Shown in pieces: positions 1-55,100 of a stretch of 64,000 nucleotides of DNA. Each line of letters starts with the position of its first letter. Position 1 is the first letter of the stretch. Below the pieces are notes generated by a model that worked only from the letters and a program-made list of their open reading frames with translations, ran no database searches and was not told the origin of the DNA. The DNA comes from Tyto alba. Its lineage: Eukaryota; Chordata; Aves; Strigiformes; Tytonidae. The stretch spans positions 11,005,427 to 11,069,426 of the forward strand of contig NW_024881296.1 in NCBI RefSeq assembly GCF_018691265.1, read 5' to 3'. The translations under genes and the position numbers were made by a program.

Positions 1-32
1 AAGCCTTGGGATTATTTTTTTTGTTCTCAGCT

Positions 33-524
33 TTAGTCCCCACTATACAAAAAAGATGTGGACGGGCTGGAGAGGGTCCAGAGAAGGGCCACAAAGACGA
101 TCACAGGACTGGGAAACCTGCCATGTGAGGAAAAGCTGAGAGAACTGGGTTTGTTCAGCCTTGAGAAAAGAAGACTTAGGGGAGACCTTACCACCATGTT
201 CCAGTATTTAAAAGATGGCTACAAAGAAGATGGAGGCTCCCTTTTTACAAGGAGTCACATGGAAAAGATGAGGGGTAATGGGTACAAGTTACCCCTGGGG
301 AGATTCCAGTTGGACACAAGTGGAAAATTTTTCACAAGGAGAACACTGGAATAATCTCCCCAGAGAAGTGGTGGATTCCCCAACGTTGGACACTTTTAAG
401 ATTCAGCTGGGCAGGGTTCTGGGTCATCTTGTCTAGACTGTGCTTTTGTAAAGAAAGGTTGGACCAGACGATCCTTAAGGTCCCTTCCAATCTGATATTC
501 CATGATTCTATGCTTCTATGATTA
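33..524 (+). mobile_element. CR1 LINE 3' fragment
   Basis: The sequence reads as the end of CR1 ORF2 (LERVQRRATKTITGL, then LGLFSLEKRRLRGDL) followed by the CR1 3' UTR. The UTR ends with the diagnostic GGTCCCTTCCAATC stretch and a tail of two ATTCTATG-like octamers. It is truncated at its 5' end, as is usual for this family. The 98-codon open frame at 58-354 is the remnant reverse-transcriptase C-terminus, not a host gene. It lies in the WDR64 intron upstream of the first visible exon. Confidence 0.9.
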
Positions 525-1450
525 AAAGACCACTCCCCAAGCTCAGACCAATCAGTCAAAGTCTTTCTGTTGATGTAATTGGACTCCTGTGAAGGAAGGC
601 TCAAAAATTTATTCTCCACTCATTATTCTCAAGGTTTTCTCCAGTCATTACATCAGTGAGAGTTGAAAGTGTCCTGTCTCTGAATAGGAGCAGCTTTCTT
701 TTGAGACCACAGAAATAATATATGGACAGTTCTATATCTGTGTTGTGTCTCTTTAATGTTTCTGTGCTACAGACAACAGTGAAGCACTTAATTCCTATGG
801 CATGTGAACCGTTGCCAGTTTAGGTTGGCAAGGATGCTTTAATCGAATAACAGATGGAGTCAGGCAGTAGAACCAATAAACAGTATAATGCAGATGACCC
901 AAAATCCCATTCCCAGGCCTCCTCAGCCCAGCAAAATACAACAAAGACTTGCAGCTGTATTCATTCCCACTATCTCAATTCCTAAAAATTGAAACACCTG
1001 CCCATATAAGTACACTTGGTATTCCCAGGCTGTATTAATAACCGGGATTCTGATATAATTCTTCTCTCTGTTACTGCTGCATTTTGTGGTTTAAATAATT
1101 TTTCAGTTTGGCTATTTCCCATTTTCTTCTAGACAGCATCTTAATTTTGAACAGGAAACCATATACAGTCTTAGCAAACACACCATCCCAGCTAGCATGG
1201 TGAGATCCTCCCTAAAATTTGTAATTATTTCCTCACTGAAATGGAAAAGGCTACCTATGAAATAAAGCCTCACTGAAATCCTTAAAGTTTGCAGTTAACT
1301 TCACTTGATCTTTCATGAAACAGCTGTCACAGAGGGACCTCAGAAAAACAAAGTCAATAACTGAATGCTGATCTAAGTAGATAAGCCTCATATGTTCGGT
1401 CAACTTAAGGGCTCGTATGCAATATCTAATAAACTATCTATATTTCACAG
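525..1450 (+). other. WDR64 intron remainder, no feature seen
   Basis: AT-rich intron sequence between the CR1 fragment and the first visible exon. I searched it for the exon that normally precedes the IKPM segment and did not find one, so that exon is outside the window. Confidence 0.6.
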
Positions 1451-45545
<44,095 letters not shown>

Positions 45546-45550
<5 letters not shown>

Positions 45551-45721
45551 ACACAGCATCTATCTTCAGAAAAGTAGATTAGCAGTTTCCTTATTTAAAT
45601 TTTTTCCTTTGTTCTTTTTTTTTTATTATATTTAAATCCATTTCATTATTAAGTAGAATATATAGAAAACAAATCTTTACTTCGGTTCCAGTCCTTCAGT
45701 CAGAGAAAAAATTCTAATAAA
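45546..45721 (+). terminator. WDR64 3' UTR with two AATAAA signals
   Basis: AATAAA at 45546-45551 overlaps the stop codon. A second AATAAA at 45716-45721 lies 166 bases past the stop and is followed by a GT-containing stretch. The second is the more usual position for cleavage of this transcript. Confidence 0.55.
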
Positions 45722-47566
45722 TACAGTGTATGATTATAACAACAGAAAAGCCCATCTCACTCCACTTTTTGATGGATGACAAGGAAAAGCGCCTTACTGT
45801 GATTAACTGCTTAAAGATTAAGAGCCATAAATCTGCAAAAATTCTTCTTTTGCTAGCTGTACAGACTCCTCTGAGGAACAAGAAATGTTATTCCAGAAGT
45901 ACTGCTCTAACCTTCCTATCACGTTTCAGGAGCTTTGGTGTCCTTGGGTAGGCAAAGAGTTGATGGGATATTCCATAGGTAGCACACACATGCCACAGTA
46001 TCCTAGTCAAATGTCTTATTCCTGAAGCATTTAGATTTCCTTGTTAATTATGTGGAGATAAGACAAAAGGAAGATTGAGAACTAGGTTCAAATAATGAAA
46101 AACAGCCCCATTTAAAGGTACCTGGATTTAGGTCACAGCATCATAGAACATCCCATCTTTCACTCTGCACTATTTTTCAGCTGAGCTAATTTTATATTAA
46201 TTAAATATAATTACAGAAATAGAAAAAGAAAAAAAATAAGCAAAGCTCCTTGCAATTGTTTTGTTAATGCTATGTGGACAAGTCTTCAGAATTATCATTC
46301 TAATACCTTTCAGTGCCAATATTTGTTTGTTCAGAAGATGCCTCGACCAGAATTATTAACAGAATGAAATGGGCATATTACCCCAAAAATTAATTTTCAG
46401 CAGCTCAGATTCCTTCATGTTTATGCTGCTTTGTTTTAGAAAGGTACTAACATGTCATGGTAGGGAAGTTTTTAGATAAGATTTTTTTTTTTAATTAAAC
46501 TTTCTGATCAATTTACTGCTTCTCAGTTCAGGTTTATGGGAAAAATCCTGATCCCTTGTTGCACCAACTAAAATCTTAGCTATGCAGATTTAAAACAGTA
46601 AAAAACACTATAGGTCAACTCAAGTGACCCCAATTATTTTAACCATTTTTGTTATATAGTATAAACCAAGCCTAGGGCATGGTAGATGTGTTTAAAGGAA
46701 GGTAAATGTATGATTCAGGGTGTAATGAAGGTGAAAGTACAATAGCATTTTATCATTATTGTGATTCAATATGGACTCTTTACGCTGAACTGTTGTAAAC
46801 AAGACCAAAATTTGTAAAAGTTACTCAGCATATTTTAGGGTGATCAGAAATCATACTCCTTTTCAGCAGTTGCCAGTGGCTGTTTACTTAAGGAGAGGCC
46901 AGTAACAATGTTGTTCTGGTGGATTTTGCGTTAATTGAAAGTCTTAAACCATTACCTTCTGGGATGTGCTAAAACCTACTTAATGTCTTCCCCGTTTTTA
47001 TGATTGGACCCTGAACTCTTAATCTAGAACTGAACCTTTGGATAGCACTGGAAGAGCACTGGCAAATGTTGGAAACTGATCTCCTCACCAATGTTTAAGA
47101 AACCAATGCATAGGTTTGTCCCTTCTTTCGTGGCACAGTAATGTCAGAAAGCTTTGCTCTTCTTCTGCTTTATTCTCTATTTTCATCTAAATAGGAAATC
47201 CAAATCTTTAACTAGCACAGGTAATAGTAGTATCATACTGAACAGCATCTTTCATCCTGTGCTGCATGGTGAGCTGCCCTTCTGCTCAGGAAAGCACATG
47301 GTGAAAGGGAAAGGGATCTTGGGTTTATGTAAAAATCATTCCTGTTGAAATCAGTGGATAGCCCATTCAACATCTACGAATTCTTTACGGCCCTGAGACA
47401 AAGATCTTAACCAGGATCAGTGTAGGATGTATTATGTAAAAGAAAACACTCCTGCCTGAAATCTCAGATTAAACATCTGCTCCCTTAGAGAAGATGCTAC
47501 ATGAACTTCAATAAACAGGAATGCATAAAAGTGGTTTTACACTCTGACAGAAAAATGTATGAATTT

Positions 47567-47630
47567 TAGTGCCAAAAGAGATCGGCTGTATCATGCAGTC
47601 TAACCTCCCAGGTGGCAGAAGTCATGAATA
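47567..47630 (+). repeat. ancient dispersed repeat, copy 2 (partial)
   Basis: Reads TTTTAGTGCCAAAAGAGAT, then ATCATGCAGTCTAACCTCC. It resembles the same bird/turtle dispersed repeat as 3034-3160 (TTAAGGCCAGAAGGGACC... ATCATCTAGTCTGACCTCC). Only the first half is recognisable. Confidence 0.45.
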
Positions 47631-48929
47631 TCTTCTGTGGCCAAATGCCTGTTTGTGTCACTGTTTTGGTTTCCAGTTGAACAGACCACCCTAGGGTTCT
47701 TAATGTACATTTGATGCCAGTTATTCTCCATGACAAAACCACAGCTTTCTTCTCTGCTCCAAATTTGGCCCATTTGGACTTTTGTATATTGGATATTATG
47801 CTGCCTTTTTTATGACAGATTAAATTTCTTCATCCATCAAAAGTCCTTTCCAGAGATTATCCTTCTTAATCAGAGAAGTCAGTGTCTGCTCTCCATGACC
47901 CAGATAACTTGTCTGAGCTGAGAGTAAGGAGCAGGCCAGGCATTTTAACGGAGGAGCAGCTCACAGCACCTTCAGGAGCCTGCTCAGGTCTGGAAGCAGT
48001 GTTACACCAGCATGGCACTCTGTCTGAAGTAACAAGCCCTGTCAGCTTCAGTAGGTTCTGCACAGGTCTGGTTCCAGTATCCCTGCAGATGCTCCCAAGG
48101 GCCTCTGGTTCTGTTCGCTCAAAAAGCCCCCATGAAACAGAAACTCCATGGAGTGCGATACAGAGAAATTACACCTCATGCTCTGTGAGCTGTTTTGAAG
48201 GCAGAAGCAAAACACAAAAGGTGTTCTCCTTTACCCAGGTTCTATCAGCCTTTCAATTACTCTTGGTAGCAAAGTTAATTGTAATTTGAGCTCTGTGGGT
48301 CTCTCACTACATGGCAGCTTTCTATAACCTTTTTATCTCTTTCCACTGCTGTGTCTGCCTCAGAACTTCATTTTATACCTACAATCTTATAAACATCAGA
48401 TACATAACAAAGAGATACTGTGCCCTGCTGTTTCTTCCTCTTAGTTCCTTGCTTATGCTTTTGAAGAGCATGTTTATCCTCTAAGCAAGAAGAGTGCATG
48501 CTGAGCTCATATTCAATTAATTATCTGTCATGATTCCTTGAATCCTTCCTGACATTTCAGCATTCCAGGACAGTGTCGCGACATGACACAGGTCACAGAA
48601 TACATAGTCTATCATCCTTTGTCTGGATAGAAGTACAAATCCTTGCCAAGTGTGTCACCTTAGTGAGTATTTATGATAATGCATGTAACTAGTGCCATTA
48701 TTACCTACTATTTTGGGAAAAAAATAGCAGGTTTTTTATATTACTAGCAATGAGCAGTGTTTGATCTGTTGGCCTTCTTGGAAAGACTGTCCTCTGATGA
48801 GCTGAATATACAATGATTTGCAATGATTTACATGTCTTCAACTTGTTATAGGGCTATGATGGATTTTGGGGGTAATACTGCTTTTTTTTTTTTTAGCAAA
48901 ATACCTTGTGGGAGTATATTTAAAAATAT

Positions 48930-48939
48930 TATGATCAAC
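48930..48939. repeat. left target-site duplication of the LTR (5 bp, TCAAC at 48935-48939)
   Basis: TCAAC immediately precedes the LTR edge. TTAAC immediately follows the other edge at 49521-49525. Five-base duplications are usual for ERVL-type integration. Confidence 0.6.
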
Positions 48940-49520
48940 TGTACTGAGTCTGGCTGGGATGAACCTAGTTTTCTTCACAGCAGCCTATATGGTGCTGAGT
49001 TCTGGATTTGTGACCAAACCAGTGTTGATGACACCGCAGTGTTTTGGTTATTGCTGAGCAATGCCAGCACAACATCAGGGTGTTTTCCTCTGACCCCCAG
49101 CGAGCAGCCTGGGGGTGCACAAGAAGCTGGCAGGGGACACTGCTGGGACAGCTGACCTGAACTGACCAGAGATATTCTGTACCACATAATGTCCCGCTCT
49201 GCAATAAGAGTTCATGGAATGGAGGGGGAAAACAAGATGTTCACAGTTATGGTGTTCATCTTCCCAAGTAACCATTATGCATGCTGAGGCCCTGCTTCCC
49301 AGGAAGTGGCTAAACATCTGCCTGCTGATGGGAAGGAGTGGATGAATTCCTTATTTTGCTTTGCTTGCACATGCAGTTTTGCTTCACCTATTAAACTGTC
49401 TTTATCTCGACCTATGAGTTTTCTCACTTTTGCTTTTCCAAATCTCTCCCCCATACCACTGGGAGAAATAAGCAAGCAACTGGGCGGGCGCTCAGTGTCT
49501 GCCAGGGTCAAACCACCACA
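48940..49520 (-). mobile_element. solo LTR of an avian ERVL-type endogenous retrovirus
   Basis: Read on the minus strand it starts TGTGGTGGTTTGACCCTGGC. It continues with CCAGTGGTATGGGGGAGAGA, GAGATAAAGACAGTTTAATA, GGTCAGCTGTCCCAGCAGTG and CCAGCTTCTTGTGCACCCCC, and ends CATCCCAGCCAGACTCAGTACA in outline. This is the full plan of the abundant bird ERVL LTR, from terminal TG to terminal CA, 581 bp. No gag, pol or env-like sequence lies on either side, so the provirus has been lost by LTR recombination. Five-base flanks are TCAAC on the left and TTAAC on the right, a target-site duplication with one difference. Open frames inside it are shadows. Confidence 0.85.
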
Positions 49521-50635
49521 TTAACTAACCTGGTGATTAAAACTAAAATCAAGCTTTTCTGGCAAACCAAGTAGCACCAGATAAAGTGTAATCTGCCATT
49601 TACTATTTGTGTTCCCTTCATCTCTCCCATGATTTAGCAGTTAGCATATGAAATGTAACACCCCTGCAGTCCCCTGAGTCCTATTTGCCTTTGAAAGACA
49701 GACACATCAGCTCTCTTCCAGTTACCTGAAAATTGCCTAGTCTTCAAAGATTATTAAAAATGAAGAGTTCAGGTTCAGAGAGCACTGTATTTTTGTTGCT
49801 CTTATGTGTTATGTTTTATAATTGTGAAAGATTTTCTCTTTGGTGTTGTCCCTATTTCTAGTTAGAACTAACGTATTTTACTGTGGTTGCAAGATGCAGA
49901 TATCCCAGTTCTCTTCGGTTTATTAACTGACTATTTACTTCCTCAGAACTGACTATTTACTCATTCTTTTCTTTTTACCAAACCTTTAGTACTGTTGGGA
50001 TTTCATAGGTTCTTAATTTTTGACTTTTACTCTTTTCAGTCTTTCTGCCCACTCCCTTTGGTTTTCCATATTAATTGATAGTGTTTTCCAAAGGCTGATT
50101 TGTACTCATGTCTATTCATGCCACTATATTCTCCAGGGTGCAGAAGAGCCCATCCATAACGTAATACTATTCCCAGTAACAATCAAGTGTTTAATCCTAT
50201 GCTGAATTAAATCAAAGGACCAGCTCTCAGGAGGGAACCATACTGTAAGGAAAACTGTTAAAAATGCATGATATGTATATGTTATCTTTAGCAGCCTTCC
50301 ATCCAGTTACTACCTTACTGTTGTACTATTTAAACTGTGACAAAATTATAGTGCTATAATGCTCTCAGACTTTTTTTTCATAATTAAATTAACAAAACCT
50401 GAAGTAGTTCAGACCGTGTGCCATTCCTCAGCATTAATGTTTACTTGAAGAGTTCCAGCTCCTGGGGCTGTATAAACACCAAATGGAAACTGGTCCCGGC
50501 ATCAAACATTTTACACAGTTATATTATCCAATTGTCCTTCTTAAGTGTCACAAGAAAAGCAGAGACACTTCATTTCTTTGAACAGACAATCTTCTAAGTC
50601 ACTGCACTGCATGGAATTCATTAGAAGAAAAGTTG
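49521..50635. other. spacer between the LTR and the FGase-like gene
   Basis: AT-rich, with no coding or repeat feature recognised apart from the LTR flank at its left edge. Confidence 0.55.
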
Positions 50636-50641
50636 TTTATT
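50636..50641 (-). terminator. candidate polyadenylation signal of the FGase-like gene
   Basis: TTTATT on the plus strand gives AATAAA on the minus strand about 325 bases past the stop codon. It is the first canonical signal I find downstream of the stop. Confidence 0.5.
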
Positions 50642-50966
50642 GTGTGCTAGTAAACAGAGGATGCTACTGGAAAGAAACTAAGCACAGAAAAGCATAGCAG
50701 GCAAGTAATACTTCCAAATATACCCACTCATCTTCAAGCAGTGTTTTCAATGCTGGATCTAGTACAAAGCTGGGTGTTAATGGACTTGTTGGTATCAGCT
50801 GTGGATTCTCTCTATGTTGACATCTCTGTATTCCTTTGCAGGTTAGTTCATTTCCACCAGCATCCACAATTATATTGCAGGCTTAAATGTTCCAGGTGTA
50901 TCAGTTGTTCTGTTGTTTCAGATCGTTACTGTATTATGGAAAAGTAACATAACGAGTTAGCCTCTT

Positions 50967-51926
50967 TCAGCATGGCAGAAATTCATGGTTGTACTGGCTG
51001 CAGTAGCTAGTTTGCCAGAATTTCATTACAGCCCTTGCTAGTGCTTTACAAAATCTCTGACGTTCTTCAGCTGCCCTCACCCACTGGGGTAGTTCAAGCT
51101 GAATGGCATCAACAGTGCCAGAACTAAGGGAACCAAAAGTTTTTGTTATGTACCCTCCACTGTAATAGCTCCCATTATTTGGGCTAGGGTTGGATGGAGA
51201 AGGCACACAAACGTAACTGTTATTTTGTTGTTCAATATATTTACCCAAACTTCTGTTGCCTGCAACCAGAGTCTCAGAAGACACATTGACGAGCTGACTG
51301 GCCAGATGCCTAATTGAGGAACATGATGCAGAAAAGATGCCCGAGTTAAGGGAAGTTTTTGAAAGCGTGTAACCTAGTTCTATCCACTGTTCAGGATGTG
51401 CTTGTCCATGGATATCCAGAATCAGGCCACCTGTCATCTGTGATTTTGCAGTGGTCAAAAATCCCATATACTCTTCCCAGGCCTGTTCTGCTTGGGGAAT
51501 TCCAAAGGAGGCTTCTTCCTTTTTCCTGTTAGCATCCATCTTGAACCTCTGTAGGTGGTTTATAATGATATGTGGGAAGAAGCCATCAGTGATTTTGTTG
51601 ATTTCTTCAGCAAGAGCCTGAGCCACCTCTATAGTATATCTGTCTTGGTTGGTAGACACTTTGCATTTCTTATAATTTTCAATGCTTCCAAGAGGACACT
51701 CATGAGAGAAAATACAAGAGGATGTCTCTACATCCCAACAGCCAGCCTCTCGATCAGGGATGTCTTTGGGTTCCATTGACCCACCATGTGGGACAGAGAG
51801 AATCAGGTTCATGTTGCCCACTTGATATTCTGTGAAATGATTATGACCAAATATAACCTCCTTGGTACCAGTGGCTTTCAAAAGCAAATATAAAATGGAA
51901 AGAAGGAACAGATACATATTGTTCAT
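50967..51926 (-). CDS. secreted N-formylglutamate amidohydrolase (FGase/HutG)-like protein
   Basis: A 319-residue single-exon product. Residues 1-21 form a signal peptide (MNNMYLFLLSILYLLLKATG). After it come the marks of the FGase family (Pfam PF05013): SVPHGG at 44-49, DRYT at 95-98, DANR at 131-134, DIHGQ at 171-175, GGYITKTFG at 257-265 and QLELP at 276-280. In bacterial HutG these correspond to metal- and substrate-binding loops of a zinc-type amidohydrolase that cleaves N-formyl-L-glutamate to formate and glutamate in histidine breakdown. Both the first motif His and the DxHG His are present, so activity is plausible, but the substrate is unknown. Sequons NVS, NRS, NNS and NGS at about 214-253 and nine cysteines after the signal fit an extracellular protein. 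The start is the ATG at 51926. The open frame extends to 51980 only through intron sequence with a TTG, and a splice acceptor lies at 51967. A second ATG three codons in (51917) is an alternative. Family membership is clear; the function is inferred. Confidence 0.88.
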   Translation of the reverse strand: MNNMYLFLLSILYLLLKATGTKEVIFGHNHFTEYQVGNMNLILSVPHGGSMEPKDIPDREAGCWDVETSSCIFSHECPLGSIENYKKCKVSTNQDRYTIEVAQALAEEINKITDGFFPHIIINHLQRFKMDANRKKEEASFGIPQAEQAWEEYMGFLTTAKSQMTGGLILDIHGQAHPEQWIELGYTLSKTSLNSGIFSASCSSIRHLASQLVNVSSETLVAGNRSLGKYIEQQNNSYVCVPSPSNPSPNNGSYYSGGYITKTFGSLSSGTVDAIQLELPQWVRAAEERQRFCKALARAVMKFWQTSYCSQYNHEFLPC

Positions 51927-51966
51927 TTGCTGCTGGAAGACTCGGCAATGTGGAATATATAAGCAC

Positions 51967-52108
51967 CTGCATAAAAGCAAAAGACATCTTTTAGATTACT
52001 TACAGCTGGGAACACATGAGAGACTGTTCAGCTCCTGCTGGAATAATTAGTTACTGATTAACCTATTTCAATATTATTCCATGTAGCACAAAGAAGAAGA
52101 GTACTTAC
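51967..52108 (-). other. 142-bp intron in the 5' UTR of the FGase-like gene
   Basis: On the minus strand CTCAG|GTAAGTAC marks a near-perfect donor (GT at 52108-52107). A pyrimidine-rich stretch ending TTTTATGCAG marks the acceptor (AG at 51968-51967). Splicing joins a noncoding exon to 40 bases of 5' UTR before the ATG. Confidence 0.75.
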
Positions 52109-52190
52109 CTGAGAAACAAAAATGAACAGGCACTTAGTGTGGCTGATGCAGTGTTACTGATACACAGTTATTGATGCAGTGTTTCCAAAA
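52109..52190 (-). other. noncoding first exon of the FGase-like gene (5' edge approximate)
   Basis: Sequence upstream of the strong donor at 52108. Read in the frame of the downstream CDS it has a stop and no ATG, so it is untranslated. Its transcription start is not visible; no clear TATA box was found. A direct repeat of TGATGCAGTGT lies in it (about 52147 and 52174). Confidence 0.45.
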
Positions 52191-55100
52191 GAGAGGATTC
52201 TCCCAGAATAGCAGGGCAAGAGAAATGGTAGGTTTCTGGGCCTGCTTCATTTCCCCAGGAAGCATAAACACTGTTTGATCATCCTATCTGATCCCAGAGA
52301 ATCACTAGATCCCAGCAAAATGTTTTTGGTTTTTGTTTTTTGTTTTTTTTTTCCCCCCACCAGAGCCTCCATTTTTTTCACATCTGGAGTGTAATGAAGT
52401 TCTATCAAAGTTTGATGGAACATCTGTATCTCATTGATCTGCGTGAAATGTCTTTCCGTTATCCACCTGGTTGCAGAAACTAGAGGCTATGGCAGCTCAG
52501 ACCAGCACCAGGCTTGTCTAAAATAAGCAGACTGATAAAAATTGAGTGCTACCAAGCTCTATCTCTAGCTACGCTCCAGGCTGAGTTAATTTGATAGCCT
52601 TATAGATAGGTACCAGTGAATGCATTAAGAAGTGACTCTATTCTCTTTAGTTTTCAAGTCTCCATTCTCTTCAAGGGAGCTAAGATATTTTTAAGCCCTC
52701 ACTAACTGCCATTTTTTGGACAGCTGGAATTCAGCAAGATTCTGACAGTGCTTTCTAGTTTGAAGGCATTACATCTCTATAAAGATCAGAGTCTTGAGAA
52801 TGACTGTGTTGGACAGATGTAAAATAAGTGAGTAAAGTCAGTGAAGAGCAGAATGAAAAAGGAAACTTTTCACTTCCATGAATAAACCCCCCTCCCTCAA
52901 TATAGGCCAGATGAGGAATATGTAAACAGATACGTTTGCAGGTGAGGCAGGCTGCCCTGTTGTCTGTCCTGACCCTATCATTACATCACCTGCAGAAATG
53001 CAGATAAGAGGAGCAGACAAGGGAGGGAGTAAGAAAGAAGACCTGCAAGAATCTGTCCACATCTGGCCTGACAAGGTGTATGAGAGCAACCAGTAATGCT
53101 GAGAGGGCAGGGTGCACTGTGGAAGCACCCTCCCATCAGCCATCTACTCTAAGAAAGGGAGAGGGAAATTTCACCCAAATAATGCAGCAAAATATTCTTT
53201 TCCACTATGAGTGAATCCTGCTGGCTTTTTAGAGACAACCTCTGCTGCCCACTGAGCTGGTCCACACTGAGGAGCCTGTATGCAAAAAGGAAGTGTCTAT
53301 CTTCCTCTCTTCCTTCAGGGCTGAAAGTCGCATAAAAGTCTGTGAACTGGAATCGGATCCCTGAGAATCTAATCTACAATCTTCCTGCAGAACATGATTA
53401 ACAGCTTTTTTAGTTTCTTTTTAACCTTTCAGTTAAAAGTTCCTTTTACTTGAGCCACTGGCTTAAAACAAGCTTTTATCAAAGTCCTTGTATAGTTCAC
53501 GCTTCCCTAGATTTCCCTGAGACACAGACCTTTACCTTCTAGTTCACTGTTTACATTACCAGAAATGTTGAGCAAAGGAATATTTTCAAGCATTATTCAA
53601 AATGCCTCTTCTCAGAAAAACAGACTGCACATGCAGTGTGTAAGTCTAGGAGTAGCTTACCTCAGGTGCAGTGGGGCCCCACACCAAGTTAAACAAATCA
53701 ACAGCAACAACCCCCAGGTGCTGCTCACCTGCTCGGAAGGACTCAGGTTTCCTTTGCCTCAGGCTCTCACCTTAAATACAGGGGCGCAGCTGTTCCTCTC
53801 CCACCGCCTGCCAAACTGCTTGTCGTCATCTGCTGCAGTTTGCTTGTCTGTTTGCAGTTTCTTGTTAATGACTGAATCAAGCTGTTAACACTACTAGATT
53901 GCACCTTAAAGGTATATGGAGAGAGAGCTCTGTGTAATTCCCAAACTGGAAGAAAGTCACCTCGGCATAGCTCAGGTTCTGGGCAGACTTGCAGAGTCTG
54001 GAGGAACTTGATGACCCCAGACTGCTCTAGAGTTTCCTGAACATACAGGGGATGCAGAGGAAAAACGTTAAGTCACAGGCTAGAACTGCTATTGTGGACT
54101 TCACCATAGCAAAACACATACCTTTCCAAAGGATTTTAACTCAAAGGGATGGTGTTCAGAGAAGCACAGAGGCACCTGTGGCTCGAAGGAATATGCTAGA
54201 AAACTGACCTGCTTGTCTCCTTCAGCTCAAGGGTGAGGTCCACATGCATAAGGAGCAAAATAACTGTAACAGGCTCCAAGTTCTCTGTTGATCGTAGGTA
54301 AACTCACATCATCGTGAGGTTGAAAAAAAAAATCCACAATATTTTAAACTGGTAGTAATCACTGCAGGACTAGTTTGAAGATTCACCTATGAAGAAAGGG
54401 AGAGTTGTTCCTGCCTCTGCACCTTCAAAAATGAAACTGAAGTGACCTTTGCACTTGGCTTCAGGTGGGGTTCCCTCTGTCCCAGAGGTCCCTAGAGGCT
54501 GGGCTGTGCCATGCAGCGATGTGGCACAGAGGCTTCGTCTGCACCTGGATGTATCATTTCACAACAAAGGATCACAAAAAGTGAAAAAAATATGCACTGA
54601 TATAATAGAAGCTTAGCATGCTTTTGTTCTTTATACCAATGTGTGCTTCTAGAGATCAAAAAAAACTTGCCACAAGCAGCACAACCACACCACAGGTAAG
54701 CTCAGAATAGTTAATGTGATCAGTAAAGGCTGCAAAACTGGTAGTGCAGAGGGTTTTGAGGTTTAATGGCAAAAATGGGTGCCCTAATTCTGGTTTTGGT
54801 TTTTGGAATCTTCTGGGGGAAGTCTAGGAATTTTTCTGAGACTCCACTGTAGGAAAGGTGATAGAACACATATGTTTGCGTGCACACTCATCTATGCATT
54901 TGAAGCTGTCCATTATATCTTCCTGGCTGAGAAAATACATTCTTTCCACTCAGAATCATTCCAAGGTACGCTTGACAGAGAAAAGGACTGAAACAACTGG
55001 AGACGATGAACTGAAAAGACCTCTGAGTTGAAAAATAAAGACAAAAGAACAGATTGCTGGAGCGGGGACAGGGTGTCCTTTGGAATACAGGAAAGAGGTG

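Larger units (their letters stand above)
45741..48939 (+). other. intergenic region downstream of WDR64
   Basis: No gene supported. It includes a partial copy of an ancient dispersed repeat at about 47567-47630. It also includes a more GC-rich 135-codon plus frame at 47882-48289 that has no domain features or splice context. Confidence 0.5.

Noticed and set aside
58..354. 98-codon plus-strand frame
   Set aside because: Its protein is the C-terminal end of CR1 reverse transcriptase and the DNA continues into a CR1 3' UTR; it is a dead LINE fragment.
47882..48289. 135-codon plus-strand frame in intergenic DNA
   Set aside because: Internal ATG, no family features, no nearby promoter or poly-A arrangement I can defend.
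48823..49524. Several 70-110 codon frames on both strands
   Set aside because: They fall inside the ERVL solo LTR, which is noncoding.
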